Positions 34,049 to 44,439 of a DNA stretch of 64,000 nt are shown here, piece after piece (the first letter of the stretch is position 1; the number at the start of each line of letters is the position of its first letter). Location: positions 128,929,121-128,993,120 of the forward strand of contig NC_091125.1 in assembly GCF_040183065.1 (NCBI RefSeq), given 5' to 3'. The translations under genes and the position numbers were made by a program. The notes beneath the pieces are model-generated. The model saw nothing but the letters and a program-made list of their open reading frames with translations, did not search any database and was not told the origin of the DNA. The DNA is from Periplaneta americana (taxonomy: Eukaryota > Arthropoda > Insecta > Blattodea > Blattidae).

Positions 34049-34388
34049 CAAAATAAATGGTTCACTGGTAATGTACTTAAACTAGATACGGATAAAATCA
34101 ATACAATTCCGTTTCAGACCCAGTGAAAAACAAATAGCAATACAATATTAAAACTGTATTTCGACACCGGCATCCTTTATTTCTGCTCCTTCTGTCCTCA
34201 CTGCTTATACAAGAAGACGATGAGCTGTAGCTTATAAGAAGTAGGCCTATTTCGAAGACAAACGATTAATCAAATAAATGGTTCACTAGTAATAAAGTTA
34301 AACTAAATACGGATAAAACCGCTACAATTCCGTTTCAAACCTAGTAATAGCAATCAAATATTAAAATTGTATTTCGACACTCGCATCC
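34049..34388 (+). repeat. direct repeat pair inside the P element
   Basis: Bases 34049-34176 and 34275-34388 share aataaatggttcact.gtaat, gatacggataaaa, caattccgtttca and attgtatttcgacac, with small indels. About 98 bases separate them. Confidence 0.75.
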
Positions 34389-34457
34389 AAAATAACGCAA
34401 AACTCTGGGGTAGGTCGTATTGTTGTTAGTATTTTGACTGGAAGGACATGAAAGAAC

Positions 34458-34549
34458 ATAATTGAGCACCCACGTGCAATAATGGGGTAAGTATGAATAT
34501 ATATTTTCGTAACTACTTACCCCATTATTGTACGTGGGTGCTCAATTAT
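34458..34549. repeat. 36-bp inverted repeat, 20-bp loop
   Basis: The left arm at 34458-34493 and right arm at 34514-34549 match in reverse complement with one mismatch (g at about 34475 versus a). The core is gagcacccacgtgcaataat. It lies inside the P-type element and could be a MITE-like insertion or a regulatory hairpin of the element. Confidence 0.8.
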
Positions 34550-35242
34550 ACACTAATAATTATCTGTGGTGCCACAGGCCTTGAAATGGTCAGACAGACC
34601 AGCCGGCTGTTGGCTTCACGTTCACACTTCGATAATAATTATACTTTACTGTAACAAAAAAAAAAAAAACTGAAAGCGAGTTTTGTCATGTTTCACCCAC
34701 GCTACAAGCTTGGAGGTAAAGGTTGTTTACTACAGATAGGGCCTACTTTCATTCTATATCTTATGGTATAGTAACTAATAATGCAGCGTGTAGAGACTGG
34801 GAAAACAATTTAATAAAATCATCCGAATCATACTCGTTCATTTTATAGGCAATCTTGCAGGTCGCATGTAAAAGAACCTAGGAATATTAACATTTTCTTC
34901 AATATATTTGCTAGGACTTCTTGTCATACTGCATGACAATTTTGCTTAGGTTATTCTTTTAAGCATTCCTTCTAGGAATAGCTCAAGTGTTTTAAATTTA
35001 GCGTACATAAGTTTAGATTAAGTTCCTAGCACGTATTTGACGAAATACTAGGTTTTTCCACTTCAGTTTAACTGATTTATGCAAACGAAATTAAGACAGC
35101 TGACGATTCTAATGTCAGTTATCACCACGCCCACTTTGTTTTGGGCGCATAAGTTCATTACCGACGGTCGTTCAATTTTCTTCAAACATGGCGGCGCAAT
35201 GACCACTCTATATCTTTCTCTTTCTAACTCGTTGACGAAAAC

Positions 35243-36076
35243 CATACAATATAGAAGAGAGAAACATACAACATAGAAAACGCAGAGCCGATAAAGCTAA
35301 TTTCTAGCGGTTCTAATTCAATATTTTAGTGGAGATGGTAGAAAAAATATAAAGATATAATAGAAAATAAGAAAACGGATGGTGTGGGCATGGCAGACAG
35401 CGGAAGAAGAACGCGTTTCGAGTTCAGGTATTTCCAGGTAATTTTAAATTATTTTAATTAGTACGAAACAAATGTTTTTTTTTTCTGTAGTTCCAAACGC
35501 CACAACAATGAATTCAGAAGCATTTTCAGTTGATTATGTACTTGTATGAATTCTACGGCTGGGTGGGATCATCGCAGAGTTGCTAACCGTACGATCTGGA
35601 TAATGTGGTTTCATGATCCCATGCAGAGAAATATAAATTTGTTGGTATATTATATGAAATTGCAAAAACATGCGATTGGGACGAGGAAAACGCGATTTCT
35701 GTGTGATACTGTGGAAAGGTTAATAAAATCTATAAATTCCAACGGATTGTGCTAATTCTTTCAGACAGTGTTAAATTCATGTGTCTACAGCTCTACCCAG
35801 TTCCCTATCAAAAGTTCCAGGGTTCGATACAAACGAACAAAATATTAATAGAACAGTTTTTTCGGGTGTCTGAATGTTCAGACGCTAAGGAAAAATGTGT
35901 AGTTAAATGTTTCAATTAGATTCGATTTTCAGCTTCTGTATCTGTATCTACAATAAAATGTTATATTTGCAATAAAATTGATACATTTTTTCGTGAATAC
36001 AATGTGAAATTTAACTGGCCGTATATATCGATTGCAACAATGAAGCATATGGATAATAAGGAAGACTATGGAATAC
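35243..36076. other. no gene recognised
   Basis: Between the P-type and mariner-type elements; AT-rich, with short frames that have no motif. Confidence 0.4.
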
Positions 36077-36080
36077 TATA

Positions 36081-37569
36081 CAGGGTGTTTCAAAAATATG
36101 GGGCATAATTTCAGGTATGTATTTCCCACATGTAGACAATCAAAATAGTTCATTACAGCATGTGTCCGGAAATGCTTCATTTCCGAGTTATGGCCTTCAC
36201 AACATTGAAATTCACCAGAACGTTTTTCTTTCCGCAGGTCGTTGTCATTACAGATGATGTTCAAAATGTCCACCTCCTGCTTGAATACAGACCTCACATC
36301 GATGTCTCATTGACCTGCGAACACGATCCCAAACTCCAGGAGTATTGCGTATGTCCTCAGAACATGCCACAGTTCGATTCCAAAGGGATTCCAAATCAGG
36401 CACCGGAGACGAATAAACCAATGATTTTAAATGGCCCCACAAGTAGAAATCGAGAGGGTTCAGATCAGGTGAACGTGGAGGCCAAGCAATTGGGCCACCT
36501 CTACCCATCCATCGATCAGGAAACCTTCGATCCAAGTACCGGCAAGCCGTACGATTGAAGTGTGCAGGAGCGCCATCATGCAAGAAGTGAATGTGTTGAC
36601 GATTGATCAGTAGAGTGTCTTCTAAAACATGAGGTATGGTGTTTTCCAGGAAGTTTGTGTACGCCTGCCCCGTAAGTCTGTTTACAAGTACATGGAGTCC
36701 AACTACTCGATCACCAATGATACTGGCCTACATGTTGAGGGAGAACCGCACCTGGTGATGAGATGGAACAGTTGCACGTGGGTTTTCATATGCCCATACA
36801 TGCTGATTGTGGAAATTTGTTATGCCATCTCGTGTGAACTGTGCTTCATCTGTAAATAATACTAAGGCAGGAAAGTTCGGATTTACACCACACTGCTGCA
36901 AGAACCACTGACAGAACCTAACTCGTGCAGGGTAATCTGCTGGTGACAGGGCCTGTACACGTTGCAAATGATAAGGATACAATTGATACTCTTTCGACAG
37001 TCTCCAGACAGTCGTATGAGGAACATTGACTTGCAATGCTACCCTTCGTGTGCTGATAGAAGGAGTCATGTTCACAGCCTCCAGAATCTCCTCCTGTACT
37101 TCTGGAGTTGTAGATCTTGGTCGTCCCCTTCCCAAACCAGGAGAGTTAAATTTTCCATACTCGCACAGATGGTAATGAAGACGTACAAATGTCTTCCGAT
37201 CTGGACATTGTCGCTGTGGATACCTCTCCTGGTACAAACGACGAGCCAGCGCAGCATTGCCTTCCTCCTTACCATACATGAAGTTTATCTCTGCTAGCTC
37301 TTGATTTGAATACATGTGGCACAGTCTAACACCTACACAACACTGAATGTAACCTTTGGCTCTGAATGAACTGTCAGAGTGCCCTCTTAATGTCTCCTTT
37401 GACAGCAACGACCTGTGGAAAGAAAAATGTTCCGGTGAATTTCAATGTTGTGATGGCCATAACTCAGAAATAAAGCATTTCCGGACACATGTTGTAATGA
37501 ACTATTTTGATTGTCTACATGTGGGAAATACATACCTGAAATTATGCCCCGTATTTTTTAAACACGCTG
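36081..37569 (-). mobile_element. mariner-superfamily element (rosa-like), ~170-bp TIRs
   Basis: 1489 bases between TATA at 36077-36080 and TATA at 37570-37573. The ends are cagggtgtttcaaaaatatg on the left and, reversed, cagcgtgtttaaaaaatacg on the right. The inverted repeats run on for about 170 bases with few mismatches, to gcaggtcgttg and its partner. A single transposase gene lies between them on the minus strand. Confidence 0.85.
36248..37315 (-). pseudogene. mariner-type transposase with one nonsense codon
   Basis: Start ATG 37315 (MYSNQELAEINFMYGKEEGN). The N-terminal helix-turn-helix resembles DUF4817, followed by GLGRGRPRSTTPEVQEEIL. Catalytic residues: LFTDEAQFTRDG (first Asp), HDGAPAHFN (second), and SPDLNPLDFYLWG with the last Asp 41 residues after the second by my count, so DD41D. 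That count and the domain order fit the rosa group. The whole protein is in one frame except TAG at 36728-36730, in place of a probable Trp (TGG). Confidence 0.85.
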
Positions 37570-37573
37570 TATA

Positions 37574-38035
37574 AACTGCAGCATCACTATTTTAGTGTAG
37601 TGTTCTTATTAATGTTGTAAAATAAAAGTATATGAATAATTTAAAATCAATTCATATTAAATAACAATGTGAAAATATTATAAAAGTCGTATTTACAAGT
37701 TTATAAAAATACTAATCTCAGAAAAATAGCTTTCCACCTCGCCACGTTTGCTGAAGTCCTCAGAAAACGATATACAGTAATTTTGTATCAGGATTTCTTT
37801 TTTCAGCCCAGTGTACGAGGTATCGCTTCTTAACCATCGATATATTATTTTATGTTTGTTCCTTCCCCTTTAACATTATTTGTAGTTTGAATAAATTATT
37901 TTAACAATTATCATTTTATCTAATAGGCCTATAATTTTCCTTCACATAACTACATAAATTTCAATTTTCAATAGATAAAAGGTACAGTACACAACTTTTT
38001 AATTAAATTTGTAGGAACTTGATAAGAATTATTTT
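37574..38035. other. no gene recognised
   Basis: AT-rich spacer between the mariner-type element and a hAT remnant. Confidence 0.4.
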
Positions 38036-38039
38036 AAAA

Positions 38040-38505
38040 CAAACAAAACAACATTATTTACTGGTACTGTTCCTGGTTGCAATATATGACCAAATACTTT
38101 TCAAGATTTTCGACTTAGAAGTTTCTATTGTCTCTCAAAATACATTTAAAGGACGAAATGTTTCTTTTGACAGCACATGACGTCATAGGTGCAAATTTCA
38201 TTGTTGCCACTGAAGCAGGTACCCACGGTAACTGACAATTGAAGATTTCTTCCTGGAGAATGGAGCACACATTTTTCGTTTTTTCAAACCCTGGATTCCT
38301 CTGCAATACTTTCTTCAGTTTCAATGTGATAGCTTTACCCATGGGTCCTGGTACTTGTTTCTGTAAAAGTGAGTCGTTGACACCAATTGTGTCTTTCAGT
38401 TGTAGCGACAAAGATTTCAAGTACTCAATATATTTCGGAAGATCACTGAAATGTGTCTTGATGTTATCACTGCTAAGTACCGTACCGTACTAAAAATCCT
38501 TTCTG
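38040..38505 (-). pseudogene. hAT-type transposase C-terminus (CGGBP1-like), remnant
   Basis: On the minus strand, DNIKTHFSDLPKYIEYLKS near 38440 leads to GPMGKAITLKLKKVLQRNPG, CSILQEEI, then TSCAVKRNISSFKCILRDN and, past a stop, VENLEKYLVIYCNQ. The last part resembles the hAT C-terminal dimerisation block (xVERSFSxFKxIL..NLxxxLxIxxN). No terminal repeats were identified. It could instead be a copy of a domesticated CGGBP1-like gene. Confidence 0.5.
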
Positions 38506-38589
38506 TAATAATATTACTTGCATTGTTGGGTTGTAGGATAAGATTTGAGACAAGTCATTCGAGATTACAGCATTAGAAAAATATTTCTT

Positions 38590-39978
38590 TTCAAGTGTCT
38601 GAGATCACGTTATGCGACCTTACAAAAGTTTTTGACTGCATTTCACATGACATTTTAAGACTTAAGCTACAATACTATGGTATAAATGGAAGGGAGTTGG
38701 ATCTCCTCTCATCATATCTGTCTGGTAGAAAACAAATAGTAGAAATTCAAGGGATCAAGTCTTTTGAAGTGCCACAGGGTTCCATCTTAGGACCTTTCTT
38801 ATTCCTAATTATTGTAAATGATTTAAGTTACAACATTATGGCCAAATCAACATTATATGCAGATGACACTTCTTTCATAACATGTTCGACTAGTGCAGCA
38901 GAACTGAGTCAGCTAACCTCAAATACAGTTGTGGAAGCAGCAGAATGGTTCAGAGCAAATAAGTTAATTTTAAACGAGGAGAAGACTCAAAAATTAATTT
39001 TGACATTGAAAAAAGAAGGGTCTGAAGAAAAGCCAGTAAAATTACTTGGTATCCATCTTGATACAAAACTAACCTGGGATTGCCACATTGAATACATCTC
39101 TCGGAGACTGTCCAGAGTCCTGTACCTCTTAAGAGTAATTAGAGATGAAATACCCAGGCAGTACCTAAGAAGTGTTTATTTTGCTTGTTTTCATAGCATA
39201 TTGAAGTATGGAATCCTGGTGTGGGGAAACAGCAATAAACTTATTGAAGTCCTACTCATTCAGAAGAAAGCAATAAGAATTATCACAGATGTACCAAGCA
39301 AGGCACATTGTAAACCACTGTTCATACAGGAGTCCATCTTAACAGTTGTTAATGAATATATTCTGAAACTCCTTATTACATCAAGAAAAATCTTTATGGC
39401 TTCACCAGTAGGATGGATAAACATGAGTATAATACTCGGAATAAAGAAAAACTGGACATACCATTTTGCAGACTATCCAAAGTTAAAAGTAGTCCTAACA
39501 TGCTGGGCTGTAGTATGTTCAACATGTTACCGCAGGAAGTTTCACTTGACATATTCAAAGTCAAAGTGAAAACGTGGCTTCTTAGAAACCCATTCTATTC
39601 AGTGCAAGAATATTTTGAATCAGAAAATCAAGCTGTAGATATTTTTTAGGTTTCTTTCTCTGAATTGTATTATTATTTTGTAATATATTAGAAAATTCTC
39701 ATAAATTGTTAAGTTAATTCTTGTTTTATTGTATATAAACGGAGCAAATCAAATAATATTTGTGATCAGTGTGTTACAATTTTCATCTAGATATTAGCCT
39801 ATTTTTGATAATCTTGACTCTCAATTGTAAACTCTAAGGAGTATTTGTGATCATTTTGTTTTATGTTTAGTGTTGTAATAGAATAATTTTCAATTTTGCA
39901 CGATAATTTCACACGTGTAATTTGACAATGTCATTAGCTTTGGCTATAACGACAGCTAATAAATACTATACTACTACT
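38590..39978 (+). mobile_element. 5'-truncated CR1/Jockey-type element
   Basis: Begins at the RT palm and ends after a ~330-base 3' UTR in aataaatactatactactac, a short TAC-type tail. It is related in sequence to the element at 160-2427 (for example the shared GSILGP motif and FYSV end). No convincing target-site duplication was seen. Confidence 0.75.
38595..39649 (+). pseudogene. reverse transcriptase, truncated and frameshifted
   Basis: CDLTKVFDCISHDIL (first Asp), VPQGSILGPFLFL, LYADDTSF (catalytic YADD intact), LLGIHLDTKLTWDCHIEYIS, FACFHSILKYGILVWGN and IQKKAIRII. A frame change near 39415 moves the C-terminus (DKHEYNTRN to EVSLDIFKVKVKTWLLRNPF) into another frame. The N-terminal endonuclease and RT fingers are absent. 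Confidence 0.85.
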
Positions 39979-40139
39979 ATACTTATATTTGCCTTCAACA
40001 ATTAACTTTCTTTTTTCTTTAATGTATCACATCACATTATTATACATGTTTATTGTATTCAGGACCCTTGTGGTCACTCAAAATTCTTTGAGCTGATGTC
40101 TATAATTTAGAAATTTATTTAACTTTTGAAGATATAAAT

Positions 40140-40680
40140 AAAAGATAATATGTATGCATGTAACCAATACCTACCCACATCACTTGTATGATTCGGGTTC
40201 CGTATATTGGGACTTGAGGACAGGACTGTAACCCATTTTTCAAGTTACACACCACTTCGGCGGGGCATGCTGTGCATGATGTTTATCTGTGGAGAGTTAT
40301 GTCGTGTACTAGAGTTAGTGTAGTGTAGGAAACGGGTGAGAATGATGAAGATGAAGTGAGAAGATTAAACCTAGAGTCAGCACTTAGCCTACTCTTGTCG
40401 AATAGCACCAATGGGCCACCAGGTTTAACATTCCTGTTTGAAGGAAGAATCACTATCAACAGTGATATATGCCTTGTCTTCATATGCACTGCAGAGAGAT
40501 TTGGGATTTAACCATACATATTGGTGCATAATCTAGTGCTTAGAAGTTGTGCACTATCACCTCTCCTTGTCCTGAGGTGGAAATTTTACACAAAAATGTT
40601 TGACTCCACCGGGAATCGAACCCATGCTGGCTAGTCTGGAGACAGATGCGCTACTACAGAGCTAATTCGGACGACTCTAT
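40140..40680 (-). mobile_element. tRNA-derived SINE, family 4
   Basis: Minus strand: a head with attagctctgtagtagcgca (A-box region) at about 40640-40670 and catgggttcgattcccgg (B box) at about 40607-40624. The long body ends near 40140. I recall this body as a common repeat in cockroach-type genomes. The open frame at 40283-40489 is incidental. Confidence 0.65.
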
Positions 40681-40684
40681 TTAA

Positions 40685-42008
40685 AGAAGGTGACTTGATG
40701 ATATGGCGTTGTTAGCAGAAAAGATTATATTAAGGGATATGATACTGGAGCTACATGACAGCTGTAAGCAGTATGGGGTCAAAATAAATGCAAACAAGAC
40801 GATGACCATGGTTATCGGAAGAAAAATAAAGAAGGTAAACGTGCGAATACTAAATGAGGCAGTAGAGCAAGTGGGCAGCTTCAAATACTTGGAGTGTACT
40901 AGAAGCAGTAACATGAGCTACTGCAAGGAAGTCAAAAGTAGGATAGAAAAAGGAGCATCTTCTGTGGACGTCTGAAAAAGAACTAAAGAAGAGACTAGTG
41001 TAGTGCTTTGTGTGAAGTGTGCATTGTATGGACCAGAAACATGGACATTACGACGAAATGAAGAGAAGCAACTAAAAGCATTTGAAATGTGGATATGGAG
41101 AAGGATAGAGCATGTGAAATGAATAGACAGAATAAGAAATGAAGCTCTGTTGGAAAGAGTGAGTGAAGAAAGAATAATGTTGAAACTGATCAGGAAGAGA
41201 AAAAGGAATTGGCTGGGTCACTGGCTGAGAAGAAACTATCTATAGGCTATTCGGTATCTTGTGAAACCAACCTGCGCATCAGGGGAAGAAGAATGTGAAC
41301 TGAGAATCTTCCCTCCCTTGCTACACTTCTACTTGTAGCAAGTATGCTCACTTACCCCTACTATAAGATTCTTAGGCCGTGTCTCAAAGCTACATTTTCT
41401 GCTGAAGTGAACTAGAATGTTGACTAAATAGCTGGATGTGACGTCAAAAGTTATGATCCAAAGCTACATAGTGCATAGCAATCAAGTCCGTAGTAGCTAG
41501 TAAACGAAAATGCTTGCTTGATTGTTGGCTTGTACACTAAAAAAATGGATGCCCCATCAGTAATTGGAGCTATGAACTCTGAAGATGCTTTGGATGTAAA
41601 ATGTAGAACAATATACGTCAAACTTCAACATTGACATTGGTACTCCAGTACCTTCTTTACATTTTTAAAATATTGTAATATTTTAGGCCCTTATCTTTTC
41701 CACGTAACTCGTAATAAAACTACATTAGGATATGCCTTCGTACTGGTAATTCAGGGCTGCACCATGATGTCATAGTTTTAAGAAAATAGTCTATGAAGGC
41801 GGTGATTCAAGCATACGTGTCCAAAGCTCCCTAGTGTGTAGTTTATTAGTTGCTAGTTAGTAGTGTATATAATAGACTTGAACTTTGAGACACGGCCTAA
41901 AGATGTCATATGCTGAGACTAGGTAAGAGGAAGGCAGAAAATAGGAAAGAAAATGCTGGGCTTGCAGTGAAAGACCTGTCTTTGGACAGAAAGCTATGAA
42001 TGAATGAA
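40685..42008 (+). mobile_element. RTE-like element (family A), interrupted
   Basis: The left part, 40685-41243, reads KIILRDMILELHDSCKQYGV, KINANKTMTMVIGRKIKKV (RT palm end), GSFKYLEC and, after frame breaks, KAFEMWIWRRIEHVK and RKRKRNWLGHWLRRN. The right part, 41895-42008, is the 3' end (ggaaggcagaaaatagg to atgaatgaatga). Between them lie about 130 unmatched bases and the TIR element at 41372-41900. Confidence 0.7.
41372..41900. mobile_element. TIR element of unassigned superfamily
   Basis: 529 bases with perfect 18-base inverted ends ttaggccgtgtctcaaag / ctttgagacacggcctaa. Subterminal words (ccaaagct.c.tag.g) recur at both sides. No clean target-site duplication could be read: left taagattc, right agatgtca. 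A 29-codon frame at 41547 (MDAPSVIGAMNSEDALDVK) may be a relic of the parent transposase. It interrupts an RTE-like copy. Confidence 0.7.
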
Positions 42009-42940
42009 TTAGTAACTCGGTATTAATATCAACATTTTTGTATTTTCATATATCACTTTTAATCTACAATTACTTACATAAAATTAAGTTCAAAGTTATT
42101 TGGTGCTTTTCAGTTGTTACAGTTTTGACTAGGTATGCACACATTAAACATAATACACACATGTATTCTTATTTCGTAAGACCACCAGACACTCACGTTC
42201 CATAGGACTCAAAATCAGTACTTTGGTACGAGATTCCCAATCTTTTCTCTTCTCGCATCTTAACAAAATGATTACATCCTCACATAAGGGAGACTTTATA
42301 TATGTCAGTACTGGTCATTTGGTGGGAGATGAGATTTGGCATGCTATTTTTCGTTTCATCTGAGGATCTGTTCACTATCCAGCCTCACATAAACTGTAGC
42401 TTATCAGCTTACTGTAACTGAATGTGTGCATGCGACTTTTCCAAAAGGGAAAGTTTTCAGGAGAAGGTTAAAACTGATTTGTATTTGTACTTAATGTAAA
42501 TAAAATTCATTGCTTATAATACCTCAGAAAGGCAGGTATTACCATTGTCTATTGTTATGTTGTAATAAAGAAGTTGTGTAACAAGACATGTGACTACAAA
42601 TCAGTTTTAACGTTCTTCTGAAAACTTGCCCATTTGAAGAATCACCTTCTTGCATGCGCACATTCAACTGCACCCATGATTGAATCGATAGATGACACCA
42701 CATAGTTGAGTTACGATATCTACAAGAAAGCAGCCATTCTGACTCAAGAAACTCCCACATAAAGGAGTGGCAAGCACAATAAGCCCATTTGAGGCTACCA
42801 TGCTTGCCTTTGGATCCTTTCTTTATTATAAAACAATCGTGATCATATTTAATACTTTTGTTCTTATTTTGTGCATTAAAGACTTCTACAGAGACTTCTT
42901 CCGTCTCAATCAAGACGCTGGTCTGTAGAGACATTTAAAA
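42009..42940. other. no firm gene; possible FLYWCH-like fragment on the minus strand
   Basis: A minus-strand frame at 42934-42539 reads VFNAQNKNKSIKYDHDCFII and GSLKWAYCACHSF. This faintly recalls a FLYWCH-type zinc finger as found next to some transposases. The similarity is weak and the frame may be chance. Confidence 0.25.
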
Positions 42941-42942
42941 TA

Positions 42943-43943
42943 TAGAGTGTATACAAGTGATTCATCAGGTTTTGACATCGTATAGCTTAAAATTTATAAT
43001 GTCCACCCATTTGTACTCATAGCCAATAGAAAGAGCATATCCTTAAATTTGATCTCTCATTTCAGATTTCATTCTGACTCTTCAGTGACTCACTAGTGGC
43101 GCTTGGTAAAATGGTGACTGATCAACAGAAAGAATTTTGTGTTTTGGAATATCAGATTACTCAATGTATCATCACTATCCTGCATGAGTTCTGGAGACAG
43201 TACAGAGGAGACCCACCAACCCACCAAAGCATTCTGAGGTGATATCGACAGTTGAAAGACAAAGGGTGTTTGTGTAAAGGAAAAAGCTCAGGACGACCAG
43301 GTGTTTCAGCTGAAAAGGTGGAGAGAATCAGAGAGGCATTTGCTCGTAGCCCACAAAAAATCAACACGTCGAGCAAGTCGCGAACTGGACATTCCTCAGA
43401 ATACCATGACAGGTGTGATGTACCTACAAATGTTGCAAGACTGGTTGTTTCCTCAACTGACAACAAACTTCATCTTCCAGCAAGATGGAGCTCCGCCTCA
43501 TTGGCATAGAGAAGTGCATCGATATCTGAACGAGGAACTTCCAAACTGGTGGATTGGGCGATGTTCTCAAGATGATTTGGCACTCCTCAGGTGGCCCTCC
43601 ACGGTCTCCTGACTTCACAGTTTGTGATTTTTTTTTCTTTGGGGTACGTGAAAGAGAATGTTTACATGCCACCTATGCCGACAACATTGGCTGAACTCTG
43701 GGATCGCATCACTGCTGCGCTGAGGAACATCGACAATGACATGCTCCAACGTTATGGGTCGAACTGGACTACTGCATAGATGTGTGTCGGGTAACACGAA
43801 GAGGGCACATAGAACATTTGTAATGATATATACAGAACTTGAAAATGTGCTCTTTCGATTGGCTATTAGTACAAATGGATGGACATTATACATTTGAAGA
43901 TATACAATGTCAAAACCCGATGAATCATTTTGTATACACTCTG
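42943..43943 (+). mobile_element. second mariner-superfamily element, internally deleted
   Basis: 1001 bases between TA at 42941-42942 and TA at 43944-43945. The inverted ends are about 100 bases: tagagtgtatacaagtgatt on the left, cagagtgtatacaaaatgat reversed from the right. The coding region has lost its middle, so it is non-autonomous. It is a different family from the one at 36081. Confidence 0.8.
43111..43779 (+). pseudogene. mariner-type transposase with internal deletion
   Basis: Start ATG 43111 (MVTDQQKEFCVLEYQITQC). The N-terminal DNA-binding part includes GCLCKGKSSGRPGVSAEKVE, with an in-frame stop near 43240. Sequence jumps from ASRELDIPQNTM directly to MYLQMLQDWLFPQL, so the part holding the first catalytic Asp is gone. 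FIFQQDGAPPHWHREVHRYL (second Asp) and, after frameshifts, RSPDFTVCDFFF (third Asp) remain, then PTTLAELWDRITAAL. Confidence 0.8.
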
Positions 43944-44439
43944 TATTATTTATGAAAATAGCTGGCTAGTACTTTCACTGAGTGACAGAATTGACAGAGA
44001 GAGTTTCTGGAGCACTGCCCACTAAAATAATTTAAAACTAATATTTTTGTTTTTGCTTGCCCAACGAGTATCATTGCACTGCTTGAGTTTTGATGTGTAG
44101 ACTTACTCGAAACTTCATGTAACATACATCCAATCCTACTTAGGACCATAGATAGGGCTCTCAGAAACATCAGAAGAAAATATGGGACACTCAGCACTGA
44201 TTTAAAAAATTGAGTTTTGATTATATTTTTCCATTGCGCTTATCTATGTTGTCTTTGAACAGATTAAAACAGTACAAATAACTAAAATCACGTACTATTA
44301 TTGAAAATAAAGTACTGAAAGAATAAGTTGAATAAAATGAATTGAAAATGTACTCCTTACAAAATAGGTTCACCAAGAATATGCTGTTATGAATCAGAGC
44401 TACAGGTACAATACTTTTTTGAAGAGTGAATTTCTTGCA

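Larger units (their letters stand above)
33720..35234 (+). mobile_element. P-superfamily element with THAP start and 8-bp TSD
   Basis: 1515 bases with inverted ends of 36 bases: caacgagttagaaagagaag and then actatagagtggtcat on the left, and the same on the right with a few mismatches. It is flanked by the exact 8-base repeat acgaaaac at 33712-33719 and 35235-35242. An 8-base duplication is the P-element signature, and the internal THAP start agrees. The body also has two ~115-base direct repeats (34049-34176 and 34275-34388) and a strong hairpin at 34458-34549. No catalytic domain was found, so it is an internally rearranged, non-autonomous derivative. Confidence 0.8.

Noticed and set aside
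34575-34630. A second full copy of SINE family 3
   Set aside because: Only short words (ggtcagacagaccagccggc, cttcacgttcacac) resemble its 3' part; too little to call.
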